64,000 nt of DNA, from positions 434,001-498,000 of the forward strand of contig NZ_JACCBY010000002.1 of assembly GCF_013409985.1 (NCBI RefSeq), written 5' to 3'. Positions 9,260 to 19,120 of this stretch are shown one piece after another. Numbering within the stretch: the stretch's first letter is position 1; each line of letters starts with the position of its first letter. A model generated the notes under the pieces. The model saw only the letters and a list, made by a program, of their open reading frames with translations, made no database searches and had not been told where the DNA came from. Both the position numbers and the translations under genes were made by a program. Source of the DNA: Sphingomonas melonis (GTDB lineage: Bacteria; Pseudomonadota; Alphaproteobacteria; Sphingomonadales; Sphingomonadaceae).

Positions 9260-10174
9260 ATGGAATTGCGTCACCTCCGCTACTTCATCCAGGTCGCCTC
9301 GGACCTGCATTTCGCGCGTGCAGCGACGCGGCTCGGCATCTCGCAGCCGCCGCTCAGCCAGCAGATCCGCCAGCTGGAGGATGAGATCGGCGTGCGGCTG
9401 TTCGAGCGGACCAGCCGGCGCGTGGCGCTGACCCCGGCGGGCACGCTGTTCCTCGACGCCGCGCGCGAGACGATCCGCCAGGCCGACCGTGCAGTGGAGA
9501 TCGCGCGCCGTGCCGCCCGCGGCGAGCTCGGCGCGCTGACGGTCGGCTTCAATCCATCGGCACCGTTCATCCCGCAGGTCGCGTTGGCGATCAACGCCTA
9601 CCGCCGCACCTATCCCGACGTACAACTGTCGCTGACCGAAATGGCCGCCCCCGATCAGATCCTCGCGGTGGAGAGCCGCGCGCTCGACATCGGTTTCGTC
9701 CGCCATTTCGGCCCGCCGGCGCTGCCCGAGGCGATCGCGTCGACGCGGCTGCTCAGCGAGGGACTGTTCGTGGCGATGCGCGCCGATCATCCGCTCGCCA
9801 CGCGCACCGCGCTGCGCCTCGCTGATATCGCCGGCGAGCCGATGGTCGTCTACGGTCGCGACCGCAGCGGCTGCTTCAGCGAGCGCCTCTTCGCGATGAT
9901 CCGCGAAGGCGGCCAGGAGCCGGTGATCGCGCAGCGCGTCGGCGAAGCCTCGACCTTGCTCGGGCTGGTCGCCGCCGGGGTCGGCGTGACGATCGTCGCC
10001 GCATCACTCTGCGCGCTCCAGTCGACCGGCCTCACCTACCTGCCGCTGCTCGATGCCCAGGCGCGCACCGACATGTGGCTGATCCACCACCGCCACGCCG
10101 CGACCCTGCCCTGCCGCCACTTCATCGCGATCGTCGAGGAGGCGCTCGCCGCCGATCACGTCCAGGCGGCGTGA
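9260..10174 (+). CDS. LysR-family transcriptional regulator, divergent from RND operon
   Basis: 304 residues. The winged helix-turn-helix lies in residues about 1-60 (FARAATRLGISQPPLSQQIR is the recognition region, followed by the FERTSRRVALTPAG wing), then a LysR substrate-binding domain from about residue 90 to 295. The ATG at 9260 gives the canonical MELRHLRYF N-terminus of this family, though the Shine-Dalgarno is weak. Divergence from the efflux operon suggests that it regulates the pump in response to a small ligand (inference). Its 3' end overlaps the convergent nitronate monooxygenase gene by 19 bp. Confidence 0.92.
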   Translation: MELRHLRYFIQVASDLHFARAATRLGISQPPLSQQIRQLEDEIGVRLFERTSRRVALTPAGTLFLDAARETIRQADRAVEIARRAARGELGALTVGFNPSAPFIPQVALAINAYRRTYPDVQLSLTEMAAPDQILAVESRALDIGFVRHFGPPALPEAIASTRLLSEGLFVAMRADHPLATRTALRLADIAGEPMVVYGRDRSGCFSERLFAMIREGGQEPVIAQRVGEASTLLGLVAAGVGVTIVAASLCALQSTGLTYLPLLDAQARTDMWLIHHRHAATLPCRHFIAIVEEALAADHVQAA

Positions 10175-11226
10175 CCCGCCGCGCGGCATGCGCGTAGCTC
10201 GGCGGCGAGCGTCGCCACCAGATCCGCGGCCGGCATGCTCCGCGCGAGCGGCGCCCCCTGCCCCGCCCAGTGCGCGCCGAAGCCATGGTCGCCCCGCGCC
10301 TTCGCCGCGGCGTGGAGCGCCTTGCCCGCGTCATAGGCGATCGGATAGTCGGGCGGCCGCTGCACCGGGGTCAGCGCGGTGAAGCGATTGGCCAGCGCCC
10401 GCGCCGGCCGGCCCGAGATCTGCGCAGTCATCCGCGTATGATAGGCCCCCGGTCCCGCCAGCGCGGCGCGATAGGCCGCATCCGCCGCCGATTCGGGGCA
10501 GCCGATGAACGCGGTGCCGAGCTGCGCCGCCGCTGCGCCCAGATCGAGCGCTGCGGCGATCCCCGCACCATCCATGATCCCGCCCGCCGCGATCACCGGC
10601 AGGCGCATCTCGCGCACCAGCAGCCGCGTCAACGCCAGCATGCCCAGCGCATCATCGGCTGCATCCGGATCGAAGATGCCGCGATGGCCGCCCGCTTCGA
10701 TCCCTTGCGCGACGATGCCGTCGATCCCCGCCGCCGCGATCGCGCGCGCCTCCGCCACGCTGGTCGCGGTCGCCAGCAGCACGATTCCGCGGTCACGCAG
10801 GGCGGCCACCACGTCTGCAGGCGGGAGGCCGAAGTGGAAGCTGACCACCGGCGGCGCCACCGCCAGCAGCATCGCGAGCATTTCGGGATCGTCGGCAAAA
10901 CTGCGGTAGATGGTATGCAGCGTCGCCGGCGGGGCCGCATCGAACTCGGCGAACAAGGGCGCAAGGACTGCCAGCCATGCCGCCTCCCGCGCCGGGTCGG
11001 GCTGCGGCGATCGATGGACGAACAGATTGACGTTGAACGCGCGATCGGTGCCCGCGCGCACCGCCTCGATCATCGCCCGCGCGCCGGCCGCATCCGTGGC
11101 ACCGACGCCGATCGATCCCATAGCACCGGCGTTGCACACCGCGGCGGCCAGTGCCGGCGTCGACACCCCCGCCATCGGCGCCTGGATCAACGGCACCGAT
11201 AAATCGAATTGATCGAACACCGCCAT
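10156..11226 (-). CDS. Nitronate monooxygenase (2-nitropropane dioxygenase family)
   Basis: 356 residues forming an FMN-dependent TIM barrel. Visible are the N-terminal PLIQAPMAGVSTPALAAAV, the active-site motif AQGIEAGGHRG with catalytic-base His181, and the FMN phosphate-binding segment AAGGIMDGAGIAAALDLGA. This enzyme class oxidises alkyl nitronates such as propionate-3-nitronate, a plant and fungal toxin, to carbonyl compounds and nitrite. A strong ACGGAGGC Shine-Dalgarno lies directly before the ATG at 11226, and only 8 bp separate the gene from the upstream oxidoreductase remnant, so it probably once sat in an operon with an intact oxidoreductase. Confidence 0.9.
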   Translation of the reverse strand: MAVFDQFDLSVPLIQAPMAGVSTPALAAAVCNAGAMGSIGVGATDAAGARAMIEAVRAGTDRAFNVNLFVHRSPQPDPAREAAWLAVLAPLFAEFDAAPPATLHTIYRSFADDPEMLAMLLAVAPPVVSFHFGLPPADVVAALRDRGIVLLATATSVAEARAIAAAGIDGIVAQGIEAGGHRGIFDPDAADDALGMLALTRLLVREMRLPVIAAGGIMDGAGIAAALDLGAAAAQLGTAFIGCPESAADAAYRAALAGPGAYHTRMTAQISGRPARALANRFTALTPVQRPPDYPIAYDAGKALHAAAKARGDHGFGAHWAGQGAPLARSMPAADLVATLAAELRACRAAGHAAWT

Positions 11227-11234
11227 GCCTCCGT

Positions 11235-11738
11235 TTACCCGATCTCGGCCATCTCCACCACGCGATGCTCGCGCGCACTGATCTCCGCGGCGGTGCCGAT
11301 CCCCACCGCGCGCAGACCGTCCTCGGCGCTGACCAGCACCGGCCCCTCGCCGCGCACCGCCGCGGCAAAGGCGATATGCTGATAATAGGTCGCGCCTTCG
11401 TGCGAGCTAGCGGCGCGCGCGTTCGGATCGACCGCCACCCGCGTCCGCTCGACGCATTTGATGCCGCCGAAGCCCACCCGCGGCGAGAAGACCAACTCGC
11501 CTGTCGGTATCAGCACGTCTAGCCGGGCGGCATCGCCGGTCACGCTCATCTCCTCCTGATGCTCGGCACCGTCAGCGAACATCGACAGGTCGGGCATCGC
11601 GCGCACGCCATTGGCGAAATCCACCGCGGTAAAGCTGTTGTCGATGATGTCGGGCCGCTCGCCGGCATAGCGTTCGTCGCGATGGTTGACGTCATTGCCC
11701 CCGAACAATGGACGCGCATCGATCACGCGCCGCTGGTG
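11235..11738 (-). pseudogene. C-terminal remnant of a Gfo/Idh/MocA oxidoreductase
   Basis: The frame encodes about 168 residues from just after an in-frame TAG at 11739-11741. The protein (VIDARPLFGGNDVNHRDER, then AVDFANGVRAMPDLSMFADG, ending REHRVVEMAEIG) looks like only the C-terminal alpha/beta domain of an inositol-dehydrogenase-like oxidoreductase. The whole Rossmann NAD(P)-binding half is absent, and the next gene upstream ends 17 bp away. A GTG at 11726 could start a 163-residue protein, but no Shine-Dalgarno is obvious. The best reading is a deletion scar. The remaining frame is clean, so the loss may be recent or the fragment may be retained. Confidence 0.8.
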
Positions 11739-11754
11739 CTATGACGGCGTTCCG

Positions 11755-12291
11755 TCAGCCGATCCGCTCGCGAACGAACCGCACCCGCTCCGCGACGGTG
11801 GCGAACGGTAGCGGGACGAGGTCGTAGCCGAGTTCCCGATAGGCCGACGCCATCGCATCGTGCGTGGCCGCGGCCTCCGCTGCCGTTTGCTGGCGCTCGG
11901 CATCCTGCGCATAGATCGTCGGCCAGTGCGGCGCGATAAACACCCGCTCGGCATAGCGACGGATCTCGGCTGCACGCACGATGCACGCCGGCACCGGCAA
12001 GCTGCATAAGCGCAGATAGCCGATCACATCGGGGATGCCGCGATCGAAGAAGACCGGCCCCGGCGCCGCCAATGCCTCGCGATACGACCGCATCTCCCAC
12101 GCGAGCATCAGCGCGGCAAAGCCCTCGCGATCCGCCCACGGCAAGGCGCGACCGCCGATCGCAACCTGATCCTGGATGATCGCCCGCCCCCCTTCGGCCA
12201 TATGGCTGAAGCCTTCGGCCGCAAGCGCCTCGATCAGCGTGCTCTTCCCCGACCCGGGACCACCGGTGATGATGTGGAAGCGTTCTGACAT
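11755..12291 (-). CDS. Small P-loop ATPase/kinase-like protein (AAA_28 type)
   Basis: 178 residues. The Walker A is at the extreme N-terminus (ITGGPGSGKST, residues 8-18). An acidic segment PVFFDRGIPDVIGYL follows near residue 85, and an Arg/Gln-rich lid-like helix with YRELGYDLVPLP near the end. This is the layout of the AAA_28 group of predicted nucleoside/nucleotide-kinase-like ATPases, whose cellular role is unknown. A strong AAGGAGGG Shine-Dalgarno precedes the ATG. The first 29 codons and the upstream region are duplicated in a 234-bp tandem repeat, so a second identical Shine-Dalgarno/ATG lies 234 bp upstream. Confidence 0.85.
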   Translation of the reverse strand: MSERFHIITGGPGSGKSTLIEALAAEGFSHMAEGGRAIIQDQVAIGGRALPWADREGFAALMLAWEMRSYREALAAPGPVFFDRGIPDVIGYLRLCSLPVPACIVRAAEIRRYAERVFIAPHWPTIYAQDAERQQTAAEAAATHDAMASAYRELGYDLVPLPFATVAERVRFVRERIG

Positions 12292-12672
12292 GTCGCCCTC
12301 CTTTGCACCTTACCTGATGCCCCGCCGCACACGTCGGCGACCTGCGCGTGTGCTGCCGGGAGCAGTTGATGGGCATCGTCAATCGCTACCCGACAACCGG
12401 GATCGTTCGCAGTCTCGAGCGCACAACCAAATTGGTCTGCTGAAGCCTTCGGCCGCAAGCGCCTCGATCAGCGTGCTCTTCCCCGACCCGGGACCACCGG
12501 TGATGATGTGGAAGCGTTCTGACATGTCGCCCTCCTTTGCACCTTACCTGATGCCCCGCCGCACACGTCGGCGACCTGCGCGTGTGCTGCCGGGAGCAGT
12601 TGATGGGCATCGTCAATCGCTACCCGACAACCGGGATCGTTCGCAGTCTCGAGCGCACAACCAAATTGGTCT
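12205..12672. repeat. Perfect 234-bp tandem direct repeat covering the 5' end of the P-loop ATPase gene
   Basis: Copy 1 is 12205-12438 and copy 2 is 12439-12672; I see no difference between them. Each copy holds the first 29 codons of the ATPase gene, its Shine-Dalgarno and about 147 bp of upstream DNA. The length is a multiple of three. Perfect identity points to a recent duplication or, less interestingly, an assembly artefact. Confidence 0.95.
12379..12525 (-). pseudogene. Truncated second copy of the ATPase 5' end (48-codon Walker A frame)
   Basis: The outer repeat copy keeps the AAGGAGGG Shine-Dalgarno and an ATG at 12525. It encodes the same first 29 residues including the Walker A, then runs across the repeat junction into SRPIWLCARDCERSRLSGSD and stops at 12379. 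It therefore would make a 48-residue peptide upstream of the true gene. It is almost certainly a duplication by-product, but its translation could affect expression of the downstream ATPase. Confidence 0.7.
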
Positions 12673-12711
12673 ACGGAATGATTTAGGCGATCGAATTTCA
12701 CTCCAATTCCT

Positions 12712-12786
12712 GCCGCGGAGGGGGAGGTAAGCGACATCTTCGGTTGCGCCCCCGTCATGCCTTCGGCACTCCCCGCCAAGGGGAGG
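12712..12786. repeat. Palindromic GC-rich intergenic repeat (family C)
   Basis: A GGAGGGGGAGG run, a spacer with TTCGG motifs, and a closing hairpin CTCCCC-GCCAA-GGGGAG (12769-12785). The same building blocks recur at 36301-36450 and 46520-46570. Confidence 0.5.
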
Positions 12787-12846
12787 CGTTTCCCTAAAGC
12801 TCGAACGTCGATCAGCACTAAGATGCGGCAATCCACCTCGCACCGC

Positions 12847-13179
12847 CTAGATCAAGGACGGTTCGTCCTTCCGGCGCTCGCGTCGCCACGCCAGCGACTG
12901 CCGGTTCAACGCGACCAGATCCACCGTCCCCTCGGCCGCCCCCTGCCCGAGCGCCACCGCCCGCTCCAACAGTTCGACCGCCATATACCGGTACGCCGGA
13001 CGGCGCGGAACCGCGTCATACCAGACGCCGCCCACCGCCGCGTCGAGCAGGATACGCTGGAAACAATGATCCGCGCGCACCGGCCACATGCGAAGACCCG
13101 CGAGACCGGGCAGGGTCTCGCGGGTCAGCGTCAGCCATTCGGCTTCCAGCGCGGCGCGGCGGGTGTCCGCGCCCGCCAC
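12847..13179 (-). CDS. Conserved-looking small protein downstream of lpdA, unknown function
   Basis: 110 residues, soluble, no signal peptide and no membrane segment. The GTG start at 13179 lies 2 nt after the lpdA stop codon, so it is probably translationally coupled to lpdA and is the last gene of the TCA-cycle cluster. The sequence is rich in Trp and Arg (EAEWLTLTRETLPGLAG, LLDAAVGGVWYDAV, RRPAYRYMAVELLERAV). Its compact helical pattern with conserved-looking aromatic residues does not let me name a family. I do not recognise it; a role linked to 2-oxo-acid dehydrogenases is possible only from position. Confidence 0.7.
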   Translation of the reverse strand: MAGADTRRAALEAEWLTLTRETLPGLAGLRMWPVRADHCFQRILLDAAVGGVWYDAVPRRPAYRYMAVELLERAVALGQGAAEGTVDLVALNRQSLAWRRERRKDEPSLI

Positions 13180-13181
13180 GA

Positions 13182-14582
13182 TCAGATGTGGATCGGCTTG
13201 CCGGTCACCGCCATCGCCGCTTCCTTGATCGCCTCGGAATGCGTCGGGTGCGCGTGGCAGGTGTAGGCGATATCCTCCGACGTCGCGCCGAATTCCATCG
13301 CCTGCGCCGCCTGCGCGATCATCGTGCCGGCGACGCTGGCGATCGCCCAGACGCCGACGACGCGGTCGGTCTTGGCATCGGCGATGATCTTCACGAAGCC
13401 GTCGGGCTCGTGATTGGTCTTGGCGCGGCTGTTCGCCATCATCGGGAACTTGCCGACCTTGATCTCGCCCTTGGCCTTCGCCGCTTCCTCGGTGAGGCCG
13501 ACGCCGGCGAATTCGGGCAGGGTGTAGACGACGCTCGGGATGATGTCGTGGTTCACGATGCCGGTGAGGCCGGCGATGTTCTCGGCGACCGCGATGCCCT
13601 CATCCTCGGCCTTGTGCGCGAGCATTAGGCCGGGGGCCACATCGCCGATCGCCCAGATGCCGGGCACGCTGGTGGCGAAGTCATGGTCGATCTCCACCTG
13701 CCCGCGCGCATTGACCGACAGGCCGGCGGCTTCGAGGTTCAGGCCGTCGGTGTTCGGCCTGCGGCCGATCGCGAGCAGCACCACGTCCGCATCGATCGTC
13801 TGCGCCTCGCCGCCGGCCGCGGGCTCGACGGTCAGCGTCGTGGCATCGCCGTTCACTGCAACGCCGGTGACCTTGGTCGACAGCTTGAACTCAAAACCCT
13901 GCTTCTTGAAGATCTTCTGCGCTTCCTTGCGGACGTCGCCGTCGAAGCCGGGCAGGATCTGGTCGAGATATTCGACGACGGTCACCTTGGCGCCGAGCCG
14001 GCGCCAGACGCTGCCCAGCTCGAGCCCGATGACGCCGCCGCCGATCACGACGAGGTGCTGCGGCACCTTGGCGAGCTCGAGCGCGCCGGTGCTGTCGACG
14101 ATCACCTTCTGGTCGACGGTGACGCCGGGCAGCGGCGTGACCGACGAGCCCGTCGCGATGACGATGTTCTTGGCGCGGACGGTCTTGCCGTCGATCTCGA
14201 CACTATCCTTGCCGGTGAAGCTGGCGCGGCCCTTGAGCCACTCGACCTTGTTCTTCTTGAACAGATATTCGATGCCGCCGGTCAGCTGCTTGACCGCGTC
14301 GCGGCGCTGGCCGTGCATCGTGTCGAGATCGAGCTCGGCGGTGACCTTGATGCCCATCTTGGCCATCGTGCCGTTCGAGGCGGCGTCGAAGAATTCCGAC
14401 GCGTGCAGCATCGCCTTCGACGGGATGCAGCCGACGTTGAGGCAGGTGCCACCCAGCGTCTCGCGGCTCTCGGCGCAGGCGGTCTTCAGCCCGAGCTGCG
14501 CCGCGCGGATCGCCGCGACATAGCCGCCGGGGCCGGCACCGATCACGAGGACGTCATAGTCGTATTGCTGTTCGTCAGCCAT
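13182..14582 (-). CDS. lpdA: Dihydrolipoyl dehydrogenase (E3)
   Basis: 466 residues from the ATG at 14582, which follows a GGAGGAGA Shine-Dalgarno; an upstream in-frame extension lacks family similarity. FAD-binding VLVIGAGPGGYVAAI lies at residues 11-25, the redox disulfide Cys47/Cys52 in GGTCLNVGC, the NAD-binding GGGVIGLELGSVWRRLG in the middle, and the C-terminal catalytic His445/Glu450 in HAHPTHSE. It reoxidises the lipoyl group of the E2 subunit and passes electrons to NAD. Being next to sucA-odhB, it most likely serves 2-oxoglutarate dehydrogenase, and possibly pyruvate dehydrogenase too. Confidence 0.96.
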   Translation of the reverse strand: MADEQQYDYDVLVIGAGPGGYVAAIRAAQLGLKTACAESRETLGGTCLNVGCIPSKAMLHASEFFDAASNGTMAKMGIKVTAELDLDTMHGQRRDAVKQLTGGIEYLFKKNKVEWLKGRASFTGKDSVEIDGKTVRAKNIVIATGSSVTPLPGVTVDQKVIVDSTGALELAKVPQHLVVIGGGVIGLELGSVWRRLGAKVTVVEYLDQILPGFDGDVRKEAQKIFKKQGFEFKLSTKVTGVAVNGDATTLTVEPAAGGEAQTIDADVVLLAIGRRPNTDGLNLEAAGLSVNARGQVEIDHDFATSVPGIWAIGDVAPGLMLAHKAEDEGIAVAENIAGLTGIVNHDIIPSVVYTLPEFAGVGLTEEAAKAKGEIKVGKFPMMANSRAKTNHEPDGFVKIIADAKTDRVVGVWAIASVAGTMIAQAAQAMEFGATSEDIAYTCHAHPTHSEAIKEAAMAVTGKPIHI

Positions 14583-14595
14583 CTTCAGGTCTCCT

Positions 14596-14692
14596 CCCCG
14601 GCGCAGCCGGGGTCCAGTTGGGGGACATATGGGAAGAGCGTGGCGCTTCGTCACCGCCGCCTTCCCAACTGGGCCCCGGCCTTCGCCGGGGT
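14596..14692. repeat. Long inverted repeat between odhB and lpdA
   Basis: The arms at about 14596-14621 and 14663-14691 are imperfect reverse complements (each contains a CCCCGGC...GCCGGGG hairpin and a CCAGTTGGG/CCCAACTGG segment) separated by about 40 bp. This looks like a REP-doublet. In the transcript it would form a stable structure between odhB and lpdA and could set their relative dosage. Confidence 0.65.
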
Positions 14693-14710
14693 GAGTGGGT
14701 ATGTCGCCCT

Positions 14711-15952
<1,242 letters not shown>

Positions 15953-15999
15953 CTCTTGCATCCTTCTCCCCGCGGAGGGGTCTCAATCGGGGAACGTTG

Positions 16000-18972
16000 T
16001 TAGCTGCTGGGGGCCTGGGTCGGCCGGGCGGTCGTGGTCGAACTCTCGCTGCGGGTGCGGCGGATTTCCTCGCGGACGTTGTGGCCGAGCGCATCGGCAA
16101 CCAGCGCACCTTGTTCGGCGGTATGGCGCTTCATCAGGCCGGTCGCCGGCGACGCGGCGGCCTGGCGGCCGGCGTAGCGCGGACGCTTGACCGCACAATC
16201 GGCGGCCTTGAGCGACTCCTCGATCAGCGGTTCGACGAAGAACCAATAGCCGTTGTTCTTCGGCTCTTCCTGCGCCCAGACCACATCCTCGAGCTTCGGC
16301 ATCCGCGCGATCCGGCGCGCGAGCGCGTCGCCGGGGAACGGATAGAGCTGCTCGATCCGGACGATCTGCGTGTCGGTATCGCCTGCCGCGTTGCGCGCCT
16401 CGATCAGGTCATAGGCGACCTTGCCGGTGCACAGCACCAGCCGCTTCGTCTCGGCATCCGCCGCACCGTTGGTGTCGGACAGGATGCGCTTGAAGTGGCT
16501 GTCGCCCTGGAAGTCCGCCGCGGCCGACACCGCCAGCTTGTGGCGGAGCAGCGACTTGGGCGTCATCACAATGAGGGGCTTGCGGAAGTTGCGGTGCATC
16601 TGCCGGCGCAGCAGGTGGAAGTAATTCGCCGGCGTGGTGCAGTTCGCGACCTGGATATTATCCTGCGCGCACGACTGGAGGAAGCGCTCGGGACGCGCCG
16701 AGCTATGCTCTGGCCCCTGCCCTTCGTAGCCGTGCGGCAGCAGCATCACGAGTCCGTTGGCGCGCAGCCACTTGGACTCGCCGCTGGTGATGAACTGGTC
16801 GATCATGATCTGCGCGCCGTTGACGAAATCGCCGAACTGCGCCTCCCACATCACCAGCGTCTTCGGGTCGGCGAGCGCATAGCCATATTCGAAGCCGAGC
16901 ACGCCATATTCGGACAGCGGGCTGTCGAGCACCTCGAACCGGCCGTGCTCGACGGTGGTCAGGGGGATGTACTTGTGCTCGTCGGTCTGGTCGACCCAGA
17001 CCGCATGCCGCTGCGAGAAGGTGCCGCGGCCCGAATCCTGACCCGACAGGCGGACGCCATAGCCCTCCGACAGCAGCGAGCCGAAGGCCAAGGCCTCGCC
17101 GGTCGCCCAGTCGAAATTCTCGCCGGTCTTGAACATCTGGCGCTTCGCGTCGATCACGCGGGCCAGCGTCTTGTGGATCTGGATGCCCTCCGGCACCGTC
17201 GTCAGCGTGCGGCCGAGCGCATCGAACAGCTTCAGCTCGATGCCCGTCTCGACGTTGCGACGCTCGGTCCCGCCATCGGTCGGCGCCGACAGGCCCGACC
17301 AGCGGCCGGCGAACCAGTCCGCCTTGTTCGGCTTGTAGCTCGCGCCCGCCTCGAACTCGCCTTCGAGCAGGGTGGTGTATTGATGGACCTTTTCGTCCAG
17401 CCACGCCTGATCGATCACGCCCTCGGCGATCAGCCGCTTGCCGTAGATCTCACTCACACCCGGGTGCTGGCGGATCGTGTTGTACATCAGCGGCTGGGTG
17501 AAGCCCGGCTCGTCGCCCTCGTTATGACCGAAGCGGCGATAGCACCACATGTCGATGACGATGTCGCGATGGAACTTCTGGCGGAACTCGATCGCCATCT
17601 TGGTGGCGAAGGTCACCGCCTCGGGATCGTCGCCGTTGACGTGGAAGACCGGCGCCTGCACGCCCTTCGCCACGTCGGACGGATAGGGCGACGAGCGCGC
17701 GAACTGCGGCGAGGTAGTGAAGCCGACCTGGTTGTTGATGATGAAGTGGACGCAGCCGCCGGTATTGTAGCCGCGGATGCCCGAGAAGCCGAGGCATTCC
17801 CAGACGATCCCCTGCCCCGCGAACGCCGCGTCGCCATGGATCAGCACCGGCAGCGAACCGGTATGCTCGACCAGATCGTTGGCGATCGTCTGGATCGCGC
17901 GCGTCTTGCCGAGCACGACCGGATCGGCCGCCTCCAGGTGCGACGGGTTGGCGACCAGCGACATATGGACCTTGTGGCCATCGAACTCGCGATCGGTGGA
18001 GGTGCCGAGGTGATATTTGACGTCGCCCGAACCGCCGATCTCATCGGGGTTGGCCGAACCGCCGGCGAATTCGTGGAAGATCACGCGCAGCGGCTTGGCC
18101 ATGACGTTGGCGAGCACGTTGAGCCGGCCGCGATGCGCCATGCCGTAGACGATCTCGCGCACGCCGGCCTGACCGCCGTACTTGATGACGCTTTCCAGCG
18201 CCGGGATCATGCTCTCACCACCGTCGAGGCCGAAGCGCTTGGTCCCGACATATTTCTTGCCGAGGAACTTCTCCCACTGCTCGGCCTCGATGACCTTGCT
18301 CAGGATGGCGCGCTTGCCGTCGGTGCTGAACTCAATCGCCTTGTCCTTGCCCTCCATGCGGTCCTGCAGGAAGCGGCGCTCCTCGACATCGACGATGTGC
18401 ATATATTCGAGGCCGACATTGCCGCAGTAATTGCGGCGCAGCGTGTCGACCAGCTCGCGCACGGTCGCCCATTCGAAGCCGAGCGTCCCGCCGAGGTAGA
18501 TCGGCCGGTCGAGGTCGGCGTCGGTGAAGCCGTGATATTCGGTGCGCAGATCCTCGGGCATGTCGCGGTGCGACAGGCCGAGCGGATCGAGATTGGCGGC
18601 GAGATGGCCGCGGACGCGATAGGTGCGGACCAGCATCTGCGCGCGGATCGCATCGCCCGCCGCCTTGATGATGTCCTCCTTGGACGGTGCTGCGGTCGGC
18701 GCCGCGGCGGGCTTGCCGCCCTTGGCCGGCTTGGGCGCGGGCTCCATCTGGGTGGGATCGAGGCCCGCGGTCAGGTCGTCGGTGGTCGACAAAGGCCAGC
18801 GCTTGTTGGTCCAGCTCGGACCGCCGGTGCCCGCCTCGAGACCCTCGAAGAATCCACGCCAGCCGAGATCGACCGACGACTGGTCGGCCTGATATTTGGC
18901 GTAGAGCGCTTCGATGAACGCAGGCGACACGCCGGATGCGATGTCGCCGAAATCCTGACCTTCGTAGCCCAT
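16000..18972 (-). CDS. sucA: 2-oxoglutarate dehydrogenase E1 component
   Basis: 990 residues from the ATG at 18972 (MGYEGQDFGDIASGVSP); longer starts would read into the intergenic repeat. It is a thiamine-diphosphate enzyme that decarboxylates 2-oxoglutarate and succinylates E2. Visible landmarks: N-terminal E2-binding helix VSPAFIEALYAKYQADQ, MAHRGRLNVLAN, the GDAAFAGQG ThDP region, CYRRFGHNEGDEPGFTQP, and the C-terminal transketolase-like DLIEARNAAGDTDTQIVR. Same strand as odhB (47 bp gap) and sucD. Length is normal for OdhA/SucA without a fused E2 domain. Confidence 0.97.
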   Translation of the reverse strand: MGYEGQDFGDIASGVSPAFIEALYAKYQADQSSVDLGWRGFFEGLEAGTGGPSWTNKRWPLSTTDDLTAGLDPTQMEPAPKPAKGGKPAAAPTAAPSKEDIIKAAGDAIRAQMLVRTYRVRGHLAANLDPLGLSHRDMPEDLRTEYHGFTDADLDRPIYLGGTLGFEWATVRELVDTLRRNYCGNVGLEYMHIVDVEERRFLQDRMEGKDKAIEFSTDGKRAILSKVIEAEQWEKFLGKKYVGTKRFGLDGGESMIPALESVIKYGGQAGVREIVYGMAHRGRLNVLANVMAKPLRVIFHEFAGGSANPDEIGGSGDVKYHLGTSTDREFDGHKVHMSLVANPSHLEAADPVVLGKTRAIQTIANDLVEHTGSLPVLIHGDAAFAGQGIVWECLGFSGIRGYNTGGCVHFIINNQVGFTTSPQFARSSPYPSDVAKGVQAPVFHVNGDDPEAVTFATKMAIEFRQKFHRDIVIDMWCYRRFGHNEGDEPGFTQPLMYNTIRQHPGVSEIYGKRLIAEGVIDQAWLDEKVHQYTTLLEGEFEAGASYKPNKADWFAGRWSGLSAPTDGGTERRNVETGIELKLFDALGRTLTTVPEGIQIHKTLARVIDAKRQMFKTGENFDWATGEALAFGSLLSEGYGVRLSGQDSGRGTFSQRHAVWVDQTDEHKYIPLTTVEHGRFEVLDSPLSEYGVLGFEYGYALADPKTLVMWEAQFGDFVNGAQIMIDQFITSGESKWLRANGLVMLLPHGYEGQGPEHSSARPERFLQSCAQDNIQVANCTTPANYFHLLRRQMHRNFRKPLIVMTPKSLLRHKLAVSAAADFQGDSHFKRILSDTNGAADAETKRLVLCTGKVAYDLIEARNAAGDTDTQIVRIEQLYPFPGDALARRIARMPKLEDVVWAQEEPKNNGYWFFVEPLIEESLKAADCAVKRPRYAGRQAAASPATGLMKRHTAEQGALVADALGHNVREEIRRTRSESSTTTARPTQAPSS

Positions 18973-18988
18973 GGTCTTCTTCCTATTC

Positions 18989-19118
18989 CCCTCTCCCACC
19001 GGGAGAGGGAGGGGCCCGCCGCCCGCAGGGCGGTGGGAGGGTGAGGGTCGAGGGGAAGGCATCCCGCCCTCACCCTTCCGGCGCTTCGCGCCTCCCTCCC
19101 CTCCCGCCGGGAGAGGGA
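18989..19118. repeat. GC-rich palindromic repeats between sucD and sucA
   Basis: Hairpins CTCTCCC-acc-GGGAGAG (about 18991-19007) and CTCCC-gcc-GGGAG (about 19101-19113) flank a segment with GGGAGGGTGAGGG / CCCTCACCCTTCC complementarity. The region can fold as one large hairpin in the sucD-sucA transcript. Such repeats are not unique to this gap (compare family C). Confidence 0.6.
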
Positions 19119-19120
19119 AT

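Noticed and set aside
5659..9384. A 1241-codon open plus-strand frame
   Set aside because: It lies antisense to the clearly coding RND permease and adaptor genes, is extremely rich in Arg/Asp/Gly/His, has no domain, and is the usual stop-free shadow in GC-rich DNA.
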